Positions 54,580 through 62,998 of a stretch of 64,000 bases of DNA are shown one piece after another. Source of the stretch: JAUIAI01 sp041396585 (GTDB taxonomy: Bacteria; Pseudomonadota; Gammaproteobacteria; Burkholderiales; Burkholderiaceae_E); assembly GCA_041396585.1 (NCBI GenBank), contig JAWKYG010000018.1, forward strand, positions 90,100 through 154,099. The letters run 5' to 3'. The notes under the pieces are model-generated. The model saw nothing but the letters and a program-made list of their open reading frames with translations, did not search any database and had not been told where the DNA came from. Position 1 is the stretch's first letter. Each line of letters starts with the position of its first letter. A program made the position numbers and the translations under genes.

Positions 54580-55949
54580 GCCGGCGCCGGGCTGATCGCG
54601 CCGATGCCCGGGGGCGCGCAGAGCTGATCCGCCTGCAGACCGAATCGCTCGACCTGCAGGCCAATGCGATCGCCCGTCACGAGGGCAAGGTGGTTTTCGT
54701 ACGTGGCGCCTTGCCAGGTGAGACGGTACTCGCCAGGCGGGTTCGCACCAAGCCGCGATTCGATGTCGCCGAGCTCGAGACGCTGTTGCGCGAAAGTGCA
54801 TTGCGTGTGCGGCCGCGCTGCCCTCATTTCGGCGTGTGCGGCGGCTGCTCGATGCAACACCTGTCTTCTTCGGCACAGCTCGCCATCAAACAGCGCGCGC
54901 TCGAAGACCAGTTGCAGCACGTGGGCGGGGTACGGCCGGAGCAGATCCTGCGACCGCTGGCCGGGCCCGACTGGGGCTATCGGTATCGCGCCCGCCTGTC
55001 CGTGCGACATGTGCCCAAGAAAGGGGGCGTGCTGGTCGGCTTTCATGAGCGCGGCTCGAGTTACGTGGCCGACATGCGGGAATGCCATGTGTTGCCGCCC
55101 GCTTTGTCCGGGCTGTTGCTGCCGCTTCGCGAACTCATCGCCGGGCTGTCGATCCGCGATCGACTGCCACAGATCGAAGTCGCGGTCGGGGAGCGCCCCG
55201 GGGTGTCCGGGGAGCCGGTCATTGCCTTGGTGTTCCGTGTTCTGGAGCCACCCAGCGAATCGGACCGTGCCCGGCTGCGCGAGTTCGGGGCGGCCAATGA
55301 TCTGCAGCTCTGGCTGCAGCCCAAGGGCCCGGACAGCATCGTTGCCCTGGATCCGGATGATGTCGGGCTGGTGTATCGGCTGCCGGAGTTCAACCTGGCA
55401 ATGCCGTTTCTGCCCACCGATTTCACCCAGGTCAATCATCAGATCAACCGGGTACTGGTGAATCGGGCGATTTCCCTGCTCGCTCCGCAGGCTGGCGAAC
55501 GCATCGCCGATCTGTTCTGCGGCCTGGGCAACTTTTCGCTCCCGATCGCGCGTCGCGGCGCGCGGGTTCTGGGATTAGAGGCCAGCGAGACGCTCTGCGC
55601 CCGCGCCCGCGAGGCCGCCGCCGGCCATGGCCTGCAGGGGCAGGCCGAATTCGCTGCCTGTGATCTGTTCAAGGTAGACACACCGGCCTGGCAGGCCTTC
55701 GGGCGATTCGACAAACTGTTGATCGATCCCCCGCGCGAGGGTGCCCTGGCGGTGGTCAAGGCCCTGGCGCAGGCCGATTACCGGCCCCGACGAATCGTCT
55801 ATGTGTCCTGCAATCCGGCGACCCTGGCCCGCGATGCGTCCATCCTCGTGCATTTCGCGGGCTATCGCCTGGTTCAGGCGGGCGCACTGAATATGTTCCC
55901 GCACACCTCGCACGTGGAATCGATGGCCCGGTTCGAAACGGGCGGATGA
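54576..55949 (+). CDS. rlmD: 23S rRNA (uracil-1939-C5)-methyltransferase RlmD
   Basis: SAM- and [4Fe-4S]-containing rRNA methylase of 457 residues. An N-terminal TRAM-like region (LDLQANAIARHEGKVVFVRG) is followed by the cluster Cys in RPRCPHFGVCGGCSMQHLS with a fourth Cys in MRECHVL. The catalytic domain holds FTQVNHQINRVLV, SAM motif IADLFCGLGNFSLPIARRGA, LLIDPPREGA and the nucleophile Cys in IVYVSCNPATLARD. The ATG overlaps the exonuclease stop (ATGA). Confidence 0.94.
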   Translation: MSRRRADRADARGRAELIRLQTESLDLQANAIARHEGKVVFVRGALPGETVLARRVRTKPRFDVAELETLLRESALRVRPRCPHFGVCGGCSMQHLSSSAQLAIKQRALEDQLQHVGGVRPEQILRPLAGPDWGYRYRARLSVRHVPKKGGVLVGFHERGSSYVADMRECHVLPPALSGLLLPLRELIAGLSIRDRLPQIEVAVGERPGVSGEPVIALVFRVLEPPSESDRARLREFGAANDLQLWLQPKGPDSIVALDPDDVGLVYRLPEFNLAMPFLPTDFTQVNHQINRVLVNRAISLLAPQAGERIADLFCGLGNFSLPIARRGARVLGLEASETLCARAREAAAGHGLQGQAEFAACDLFKVDTPAWQAFGRFDKLLIDPPREGALAVVKALAQADYRPRRIVYVSCNPATLARDASILVHFAGYRLVQAGALNMFPHTSHVESMARFETGG

Positions 55950-56040
55950 GCCGTCTGTGCGCAACGCTGACGTTCATCCGTTGGCCCGATGGCGGCTTCT
56001 GGATTGCCGCTTCTGGCGCGCCGGATGCGTGGCTTTCCGC

Positions 56041-56046
56041 TATAAT
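56041..56046 (+). promoter_or_regulatory. Consensus -10 element upstream of ndk
   Basis: A perfect TATAAT at 56041-56046 is preceded by TTTCCGC and lies 134 bases before ndk, in the 230-base gap after rlmD. No good -35 is found at 16-18 bases spacing, so activity is uncertain. It is the only consensus -10 seen in this gap. Confidence 0.45.
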
Positions 56047-56179
56047 GCCCGGTTGACCGCGGCGATGCCTGATCCCGGCCGCCGTTCGTGTTGCCCATTC
56101 GACAGCCCTGGCTGCGGCCTGTCATGGCCCGTGTTCACGGGCCTGATCAACTCCCGTCAATCCTCTTCGAGCGAATTTT

Positions 56180-56590
56180 ATGTCCTCTGAACGTACGCTT
56201 TCCATCATCAAGCCCGATGCGGTCGCCAAGAATGTCATCGGCCAGATCTACTCGCGATTCGAGAATGCCGGTCTGAAGATCGTGGCCGCCCGCATGATGC
56301 ATCTGAGCACCGATCAGGCCAAGGCCTTCTACGCTGTACACAAGGAGCGCCCGTTCTACAACGATCTGGTCTCTTTCATGACCCAGGGCCCGGTGATGGT
56401 CCAGGTGCTCCAGGGTGAGAATGCAATCGCGCGCAATCGCGAAATCATGGGCGCCACCAATCCCAAGGATGCGGCGCCCGGCACGATTCGCGCCGATTTC
56501 GCCGACAGCATCGACGCCAATGCCGTGCACGGCTCGGACGGTGCAGACACCGCCCGCGACGAAATCAAGTTCTTCTTCCCGGAACTCTGA
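56180..56590 (+). CDS. ndk: Nucleoside diphosphate kinase
   Basis: Equilibrates nucleoside di- and triphosphates through a phosphohistidine. The 136-residue protein is slightly shorter than many (about 141-143) but complete: ERTLSIIKPDAVAKNVIGQI, MMHLSTDQAKAFYAVHKERP, GPVMVQVLQGENAIARNREI, MGATNPKDAAPGTIRADF and catalytic His117 in DANAVHGSDG. ATG 56180 is the only sensible start. It precedes rlmN by 59 bases, the usual order in Burkholderiales. Confidence 0.95.
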   Translation: MSSERTLSIIKPDAVAKNVIGQIYSRFENAGLKIVAARMMHLSTDQAKAFYAVHKERPFYNDLVSFMTQGPVMVQVLQGENAIARNREIMGATNPKDAAPGTIRADFADSIDANAVHGSDGADTARDEIKFFFPEL

Positions 56591-56649
56591 CGTCTTAGGC
56601 GCGTACCGCCCGGTCATGCCGGCCTGGCGGCGCGCGCCGGCGCGCGACG

Positions 56650-57761
56650 ATGAGCCATGATCTGCTCGGCCTGACCGCTGACGACCTGACAGCCCTGTTG
56701 CGTGAGGTCGGCGAAAAGCCATTTCGCGCGCGCCAGATCATGCACTGGGTGCATCAGCGCGGCGTGGCCGATTCTCGGCCATGACCGACCTCGCCAAAGT
56801 CAGCCGCCAGACACTGGCCGGGCACTTCAGCGTGGCGCCGCCCGCGGTGCTGCGCGATGACGTGGCGTCGGATGGCACGCGCAAGTGGTTGTTCGACGTC
56901 GGGGGCGGCGATGCGGTGGAGTCGGTGTTCATCCCCGAGCGCTCGCGCGGAACCTTGTGTATCTCCAGCCAGGCGGGTTGCGCGGTCAATTGTCGCTTCT
57001 GCTCCACGGGCAAGCAGGGCTTCTCGCGCAATCTGACGGCTGCCGAAATCATCGCCCAGCTCTGGGTCGCGACAAACCGGCTGGATGGCTTTCGCAGCCC
57101 GGGCATGCCCGAGCAGCGGGCGATCACGAACGTCGTGTTCATGGGCATGGGCGAGCCCCTGCAAAACTATGCGCAAACGCTCAAGGCCCTGACATTGCTG
57201 CTGAGCGACGATGCCTATGGCCTGTCGCGGCGGCGCGTGACGGTCTCGACCTCGGGCGTGGTCCCCATGATGGACCGCCTGCGCGATGACTGCCCGGTGG
57301 CGCTGGCCGTGTCATTGCACGCGCCCACGGATGCACTGCGCGACCGGCTCGTGCCGTTGAATCGCAAGTATCCGCTGGCCGAACTGATGGCCGCCTGCAT
57401 CCGTTATCTGCAGCGCGCGCCGCGCGATTTCATCACCTTCGAATACGTGATGATCGATCGTGTCAATGATGAGCCCGCCCATGCGCGCGCGCTGATCGAT
57501 CTGGTCGCCGATGTGCCCTGCAAGTTCAACCTGATTCCGTTCAATCCGTTTCCGGGATCGGGGCTGGCACGATCATCGCAGGAACGCATTCACCGATTTG
57601 CGCAAATCCTCTCATCTTCCGGTATCGTGACGACAGTACGCCGCACGCGCGGCGATGATATCGATGCGGCCTGTGGGCAGCTGGCGGGCGAGGTGCAGGA
57701 TCGCACCCGCCTGGCCGAGCGGCAGGCGAAAGTGATGATGCTACGCGAGGAGCCTCGATGA
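56650..57761 (+). CDS. rlmN: Dual-specificity 23S rRNA/tRNA methyltransferase RlmN (one frame break)
   Basis: Radical-SAM enzyme that methylates A2503 of 23S rRNA and A37 of tRNA. The N-terminal part from ATG 56650 (DLLGLTADDLTALLREVGEK, FRARQIMHWVHQRG) is one frame off the rest; one lost T at about 56773 (GATTTCTCG read as GATTCTCG) explains it. The main part has AMTDLAKVSRQTLAGHF, the radical-SAM cluster in CAVNCRFCSTGKQGFSRNLT, VFMGMGEPLQNY, RVTVSTSGVVPMMDRL and the resolving Cys region near ACGQLAGEV-like end. Stop overlaps pilW (ATGA). Confidence 0.93.
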
Positions 57762-58581
57762 CCCTTCCCCGCGCTCTATCCTGGTGGGCTTGTCTGGGCG
57801 TGTGGCTCGGGCTGTTGGGAGGCTGCGCGAATGCCCCCACGGCGCGGACATGGCCGATGCGCAGGGCAAGCAGGTGAATATCGTGCCCGATGCCGCGGTC
57901 AATACCGAGGAGCGGCGCCGCGCCCGGATCCGCATGGAACTGGCCGCCAACCATTATCAACAGCGCAACTACCAGACTGCGCTCGAAGAGCTGCGGACCG
58001 CGCTCGAGATCGACCCCGAGTATTCGGCCGCCTACGGCATGCTCGGACTGATCTACATGGATCTGGGCGACAAATTGCGCGCGGAATCCAGCTTCAAGCG
58101 CGCGCTCGAACTATCTCCCGGTAATCCGGATCTGAACAACAACTACGGTTGGTTTCTCTGTCAGACCGGCCGGGTGCGCGAATCGATCGAGCGTTTTGAA
58201 CTTGCCGCCAGTGACCGCCTGTATACGGTGCCGGGCAAGCCCCTGCACAACGCGGGCGTGTGCCTGCGCAAGATCGGCGACGACGCGGGTGCCGAACGCT
58301 ATCTGCAGCGCGCATTTCGCATCGATCCCAGCAATCCGGTGGCGATGTACAACCTGAGTGAAATCTATCTGGGGCGGGCCGATCTCGAGCGGGCACGCTT
58401 TTACGCGCAACGGCTGGTCACCAGCCTCGACCCGGCCCCATCCACCCTTTGGCTGGCGCTGCGCGTCGAGCGCGCACTCGGCAACCGTGATGGGGTCCTG
58501 AGCCTGGGCACGCAGCTGCGTCGCCGCTTCCCCGGCTCGCGCGAGGCCGGTCTGCTGCGAGAGGGCAAGTTCGATGAATGA
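57758..58581 (+). CDS. pilW: Type IV pilus biogenesis/stability lipoprotein PilW (TPR; one frame break)
   Basis: Outer-membrane lipoprotein (PilF in Pseudomonas) that helps the PilQ secretin assemble. From ATG 57758 the signal peptide ends in a lipobox GLLGGC (Cys23). At about 57840 the frame changes, and the body follows with RIRMELAANHYQQRNYQTAL, six TPR-like units including YSAAYGMLGLIYMDLGDKLR, PDLNNNYGWFLCQTGRVRES and NPVAMYNLSEIYLGRADLER. It overlaps both rlmN (4 bases) and rodZ (8 bases). It suits the Pil-Chp-like operon at 43333-50697. Confidence 0.9.
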
Positions 58582-59647
58582 CCGCCTGGGTTCTGACCTC
58601 GTGCTGATCGAGCGCGATGGCTACGAGACGCAATCGGCCATGCGCACTGTGGCCACGCCGGCCGAGCTGGCCGCGGCACGCGAGGATCTCGGGCTGAGCC
58701 AACGTGAGGTGGCCACCCATTTCCGCCTGCGCGAACGCCAGCTCGATGCGCTCGAGCGCGGTGATTTCGAATCCCTCCCCGGGGTGGCCTATGTGCGCGC
58801 GTTGATTCGCGCCTATGCGCGTCTGGTCGGCGTCGATGCCCAGCCTTTGCTTGACTCGATCGGCGGGTTCGCCCAGCCCGCCGTACTCGAGCCGTCGATG
58901 GATCCCTCCGCGGCGGTGCCTGCGGCCGGAGCCGCTTGGGAGCGACCGCGACGCGCGTCCTGGCTGTTCGGCTGGCGTCCATGGGCCGCCGCCGGCGGTG
59001 CCGGCGTGCTCCTGCTTCTGGTGCTGGTTGCCGGCACACTGTTGCCCGGAGGTGAGGCTCAACAACCCGTGCTGGGCGACTCGCGGGTGATCGCGGTGCC
59101 GATTCCCGGGGTGACACCACCTGCACAGGTTGCGGTTGCGCCCTCTGGCGCCGTGGCGGCGCCCGCGCCGCTCGGCCAGCCGCGCCGGATCGGCCTGCGT
59201 CAGGCTGCGACGCCGTCCACAAGCGAGGCCGTGCCGGTAGGCCAGGCGGTTTCGCCATCGGGTCAGCTGGTCGGGCCGAGTCCGGTCGCCGAAAAGCCGG
59301 GCAGCCAGGTGGCGCCCTTCATGGTCAGCAAGCTCGGCGATCGTCCCGAGGCGCCGCCGGCCAATGGCGAGGAGGCTCCCGCGCTCAATTTCCCGGTCAA
59401 GTTGCCACCCACGGAAAGAGTGCGCCTGAAGATCAGCAAGGCCACCTGGGTCGAGGTCTGGCACAAGGACGACGAAAAGCTGCTCTATGGCACGCAAAAG
59501 CCGGCCGGCTGGGTCACGCTCGACGGTGTACCGCCGATGCGGGTCGTGATTGGCAACCCGAACGCGGTGCAAGTCGAGTTCCGCGGTCAGCCCGTCGATC
59601 TGACCGACAAGATCAGTCGCGGCGTGGCGAGATTCGTGCTGAACTGA
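58574..59647 (+). CDS. rodZ: RodZ-like helix-turn-helix membrane protein
   Basis: Cell-shape protein linking MreB to the membrane. It has 357 residues: an HTH_25 domain at about 28-88 (EDLGLSQREVATHFRLRERQ, PGVAYVRALIRAYARLVGVD), one TM helix at about 137-157 (AAGGAGVLLLLVLVAGTLL), a long Pro/Ala-rich periplasmic linker, and a DUF4115 domain at about 275-357 (RVRLKISKATWVEVWHKDDE, VIGNPNAVQVEFRGQPVDL). The order pilW-rodZ-ispG-hisS is conserved in beta- and gammaproteobacteria, which supports the name. Confidence 0.9.
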   Translation: MNDRLGSDLVLIERDGYETQSAMRTVATPAELAAAREDLGLSQREVATHFRLRERQLDALERGDFESLPGVAYVRALIRAYARLVGVDAQPLLDSIGGFAQPAVLEPSMDPSAAVPAAGAAWERPRRASWLFGWRPWAAAGGAGVLLLLVLVAGTLLPGGEAQQPVLGDSRVIAVPIPGVTPPAQVAVAPSGAVAAPAPLGQPRRIGLRQAATPSTSEAVPVGQAVSPSGQLVGPSPVAEKPGSQVAPFMVSKLGDRPEAPPANGEEAPALNFPVKLPPTERVRLKISKATWVEVWHKDDEKLLYGTQKPAGWVTLDGVPPMRVVIGNPNAVQVEFRGQPVDLTDKISRGVARFVLN

Positions 59648-59682
59648 TTCCTTGTCCGTGCCGTCGCCGCGTTTGAACACCG

Positions 59683-60990
59683 ATGATGAACTCTGTTGAA
59701 CAACCCGAGAATTCCGTGATGGCGTCAGCCGTGAGTGATCGGCCGGCCGCACATGGCCCGGCAGGCCGGCGTCGGGTGCGCATCGTAGCGGTCGGTGGGC
59801 AGGGAACCGATGTCGTTCGTATCGGCGGCGATGAGCCGGTGCGCGTGCAGTCGATGACCAACACCGATACCGCCGATGTCATCGAGACCGCAATACAGGT
59901 GAAGGCCCTGGCACAGGCCGGGTCCGAGCTCGTGCGGGTGACGGTCAACACCGCCGAGGCCGCGCGCGCCGTTCCGGATATCCGTGAGCAACTCGAGCGT
60001 ATGGGGGTGCGGGTGCCGCTGGTCGGCGACTTCCACTACAACGGCCACAAGCTGCTCAGTGAGCATCCCGCCTGCGCGCAGGCTCTGGACAAATACCGCA
60101 TCAATCCGGGTAATGTCGGCGCGGGCAAACGGCGCGACGAGAATTTCGCGCGCATGATCGAGATCGCCGCGCGATATGGCAAGGCGGTGCGCATCGGCGT
60201 GAACTGGGGAAGCCTGGATCAACGTCTGCTGGCATCGCTGATGGACGCCAATCATGCGCGCTCCGCTCCCTGGGATGCCGCGCAGGTGATGCGTGAGGCG
60301 CTGGTGCGCTCCGCGCTCGAGAGCGCTGCCCTGGCCGAGTCGGTGGGCCTCGCCGGAGACCGGATCGTGCTGTCGGCGAAGGTGTCGGCGGTGCAGGATC
60401 TGATCACCGTGTATCGCGAACTGTCGCGCCGTGGTGATTATCCGCTGCACCTGGGCCTGACCGAGGCCGGTATGGGCAGCAAGGGCATCGTCGCATCGAC
60501 TGCGGCGCTGTCGGTGCTGCTGCAAGAGGGTATTGGCGACACCATCCGGATTTCGCTGACGCCCGAGCCCGGCGGTGATCGCACCCGTGAGGTGGTGGTC
60601 GGTCAGGAGATCCTGCAGAGCATGGGTCTGCGTGCATTCACCCCGCAGGTGATCGCCTGCCCGGGCTGCGGGCGCACCAGCAGCAGCTATTTTCAAGAGC
60701 TGGCCGACCGGATCCAGCGCTATCTTCGCGAGCAGATGCCGCTCTGGCGATCGCGCTATCCGGGCGTAGAATCGCTGCAGGTCGCTGTCATGGGCTGCGT
60801 GGTCAACGGCCCGGGCGAGAGCAAGCATGCCGATCTCGGCATATCGCTGCCAGGGTCGGGCGAGGCGCCCGTCGCGCCGGTGTTCATCGACGGGGAACGG
60901 GCGGTGACGCTCAAGGGTGAGCGCATCGCCGAGGAATTCCAGGCCATCGTCGACGACTACGTCGCCCGACGCTACGGCATCGACACATGA
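59683..60990 (+). CDS. ispG: (E)-4-hydroxy-3-methylbut-2-enyl-diphosphate synthase (IspG/GcpE)
   Basis: Penultimate MEP-pathway enzyme for isoprenoids, with a [4Fe-4S] cluster; 435 residues. VRIGGDEPVRVQSMTNTDTA, LVGDFHYNGHKLL, YRINPGNVGAGKRRDENF and IGVNWGSLDQRLL belong to the barrel domain; the cluster Cys are in VIACPGCGRTSSSYFQELA and VMGCVVNGPGESKHADLG. ATG 59683 or 59686 both work, and VMASAVS (59719) is another candidate. The frame is intact. Confidence 0.95.
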   Translation: MMNSVEQPENSVMASAVSDRPAAHGPAGRRRVRIVAVGGQGTDVVRIGGDEPVRVQSMTNTDTADVIETAIQVKALAQAGSELVRVTVNTAEAARAVPDIREQLERMGVRVPLVGDFHYNGHKLLSEHPACAQALDKYRINPGNVGAGKRRDENFARMIEIAARYGKAVRIGVNWGSLDQRLLASLMDANHARSAPWDAAQVMREALVRSALESAALAESVGLAGDRIVLSAKVSAVQDLITVYRELSRRGDYPLHLGLTEAGMGSKGIVASTAALSVLLQEGIGDTIRISLTPEPGGDRTREVVVGQEILQSMGLRAFTPQVIACPGCGRTSSSYFQELADRIQRYLREQMPLWRSRYPGVESLQVAVMGCVVNGPGESKHADLGISLPGSGEAPVAPVFIDGERAVTLKGERIAEEFQAIVDDYVARRYGIDT

Positions 60991-61042
60991 GTGCGGGCCT
61001 GCCTGGCGGCAGCCAGGGGGGCAGGGCGCCCGATCGGACACT

Positions 61043-62308
61043 ATGAGCAAGCAGGACACGATCCGCGCCGTGCGCGGCATGAACGATGTATTGCCCGCGG
61101 ACGAGCCGCTCTGGCGGCGCTTCGAAGACGCGGTTCAGGACACCATGTCCGCATACGGCTATGGTCGCATCCGCACGCCGGTGCTCGAGCACACGCGGCT
61201 TTTCGTGCGGGGCATCGGCGAGGTCACGGACATCGTCGAGAAAGAGATGTACTCGTTCACCGACGCGCTCAATGGCGAGGATCTGAGCCTGCGCCCCGAG
61301 AACACGGCGGGCGTCGTTCGTGCGAGCATCGAACACAATCTCACCTACAACGGCCCGCAACGGCTTTGGTATGCCGGGCCGATGTTCCGCCACGAGCGGC
61401 CGCAGAAGGGGCGCTACCGGCAATTCCACCAGGTGGGTGCCGAGTTGCTGGCGGCCCCCGGCCCGGTGGCCGATGCCGAGATGATCCTGCTCGGTCAGCG
61501 GCTTTGGGACAATCTCGACATCACCGGTGTGCGGCTCGAGATCAACTGCCTCGGCCAGGCCGATGAGCGGCGCGCGCACCGTGAGGCCTTGATCGGCTAC
61601 TTCGAGGCGCACGCCGATCAACTCGATGAAGACGCGCGGCGCCGTCTGCACAGCAATCCGCTGCGCATCCTGGATACCAAGAATCCGTCGATGCAGGCGC
61701 TCGTCGAGGGCGCGCCGCGCTTGTCCGAGCATCTTGGCGAGGCCTCGCGGGCGCACTTCGAGGCGGTTCAGGCGATGCTGCTGGCGCGCAACCTGCCATT
61801 CAAGGTCAATCCGCGCCTGGTTCGCGGCCTCGACTATTACAACCTCACGGTGTTCGAATGGGTCTATGACGGCCTCACGATCTGCGGCGGTGGGCGCTAC
61901 GACCCGTTGATCGAGATGCTCGGCGGCAAGGCATCGTTCGGTTGCGGTTTCGCCATCGGCGTCGAGCGCGTGCTCGAGATCCTGCGCGCGGGCGACGAAC
62001 CGCGTCCCCAGGGGTGCGATGCCTACGTCGTGCACTTCGGCGCTGGCGTGGCGCAGGCCGCCATGAACGCTGCCGAGACCCTGCGCGATGCGGGCCTGAA
62101 TGTGCTCATGCACACCGGCGGTGGCGGCGCCAAGTCACAGTTCAAGCGCGCCGATGCCTCGGGCGCTTTTGCCGCGATCGTGATCGGCGAAGACGAAGCC
62201 GCCAGCGCCGAAGTCACGATCAAATGGCTTCGCGATCAAGATCGGGAGCAACAGCGCGTGGCGCTGCCGATCCTGGCCGAGGTTCTGACCCAGGCCTTGC
62301 TCGCCTGA
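61043..62308 (+). CDS. hisS: Histidine--tRNA ligase
   Basis: Class II aminoacyl-tRNA synthetase of 421 residues. Motif 1 region IRAVRGMNDVLPADEPLWRR, motif 2 GPMFRHERPQKGRYRQFHQV, the histidine-A loop RGLDYYNLTVFEWV and motif 3 GCGFAIGVERVLEIL are present, followed by the anticodon-binding domain (KSQFKRADASGAFAAIVIGE). ATG 61043 starts MSKQDTIRAVRG. In the loop GGGRYDPLIEMLGG, Pro-Leu-Ile replaces the more common Gly-Leu-Val. It lies between ispG and yfgM as in other betaproteobacteria. Confidence 0.95.
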   Translation: MSKQDTIRAVRGMNDVLPADEPLWRRFEDAVQDTMSAYGYGRIRTPVLEHTRLFVRGIGEVTDIVEKEMYSFTDALNGEDLSLRPENTAGVVRASIEHNLTYNGPQRLWYAGPMFRHERPQKGRYRQFHQVGAELLAAPGPVADAEMILLGQRLWDNLDITGVRLEINCLGQADERRAHREALIGYFEAHADQLDEDARRRLHSNPLRILDTKNPSMQALVEGAPRLSEHLGEASRAHFEAVQAMLLARNLPFKVNPRLVRGLDYYNLTVFEWVYDGLTICGGGRYDPLIEMLGGKASFGCGFAIGVERVLEILRAGDEPRPQGCDAYVVHFGAGVAQAAMNAAETLRDAGLNVLMHTGGGGAKSQFKRADASGAFAAIVIGEDEAASAEVTIKWLRDQDREQQRVALPILAEVLTQALLA

Positions 62309-62359
62309 ACCCACGGACCGCGACCGGCGATGCGCCGGTCCCCCATTGAGACAGACCAG

Positions 62360-62998
62360 ATGGCATACGATTTCGAAGAACAGGAACAGATCGAGGAACT
62401 GAAGGCATGGTGGGCCCGCTACGGGGGGTTCCTGCTGACCGTACTCGTGATCGTTTCGGTGACGGTCGCCGGTTGGCGGCTGTGGGGCTGGTATCAGGCT
62501 CGTCAGGCAGGCAAGGCGGCCGTTGCGCTCAGCGTGTTGCGCGAGGCGGTCCGCACCTCGGATCTGCCCAAGGTGCGAGCCGCCGCGACCACGCTCGAAG
62601 CCGAGCATGCCTCGTCGATCTATGCGCCCATGGGGGCGCTGCTGGCGGCCAAGGCGCAATTCGAGGCTGGAGAGCTGGATCCCGCCGCGCAGTCGCTGCG
62701 CTGGGTGCTCGAGCATGCCGCGGACAGCGAATTCGAGCCGATCGCACGCCAGCGTCTGGCGGCGGTGCTGCTGCAACAGGGTAAGGCGGCCGACGCGCTG
62801 GCATTGCTCGAACAAGGACCGTCCCAGCCTGCATTCCGCGCCACCTTCGCGGATCGGCGCGGCGACATCCTGCTCGAAATGGGCCGCACCGCTGACGCCC
62901 GCAAGGCCTATCAGGAAGCGCTCGAACAACTCGGTCCGCGGGCATCGCTGCGCTCCAGTGTGCAGGCCAAGCTCGATGCGCTCGGGAGCGATTCATGA
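62360..62998 (+). CDS. YfgM-family TPR membrane protein
   Basis: Inner-membrane protein with a periplasmic TPR domain that works with SecYEG-associated chaperones such as PpiD in E. coli. The 212-residue protein begins MAYDFEEQEQIEELKAWWAR, has one TM helix at about 22-45 (FLLTVLVIVSVTVAGWRLWG) and TPR helices such as DSEFEPIARQRLAAVLLQQG and RRGDILLEMGRTADARKAYQ. ATG 62360 matches family starts. Its stop overlaps bamB (ATGA), the common order hisS-yfgM-bamB. Confidence 0.9.
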   Translation: MAYDFEEQEQIEELKAWWARYGGFLLTVLVIVSVTVAGWRLWGWYQARQAGKAAVALSVLREAVRTSDLPKVRAAATTLEAEHASSIYAPMGALLAAKAQFEAGELDPAAQSLRWVLEHAADSEFEPIARQRLAAVLLQQGKAADALALLEQGPSQPAFRATFADRRGDILLEMGRTADARKAYQEALEQLGPRASLRSSVQAKLDALGSDS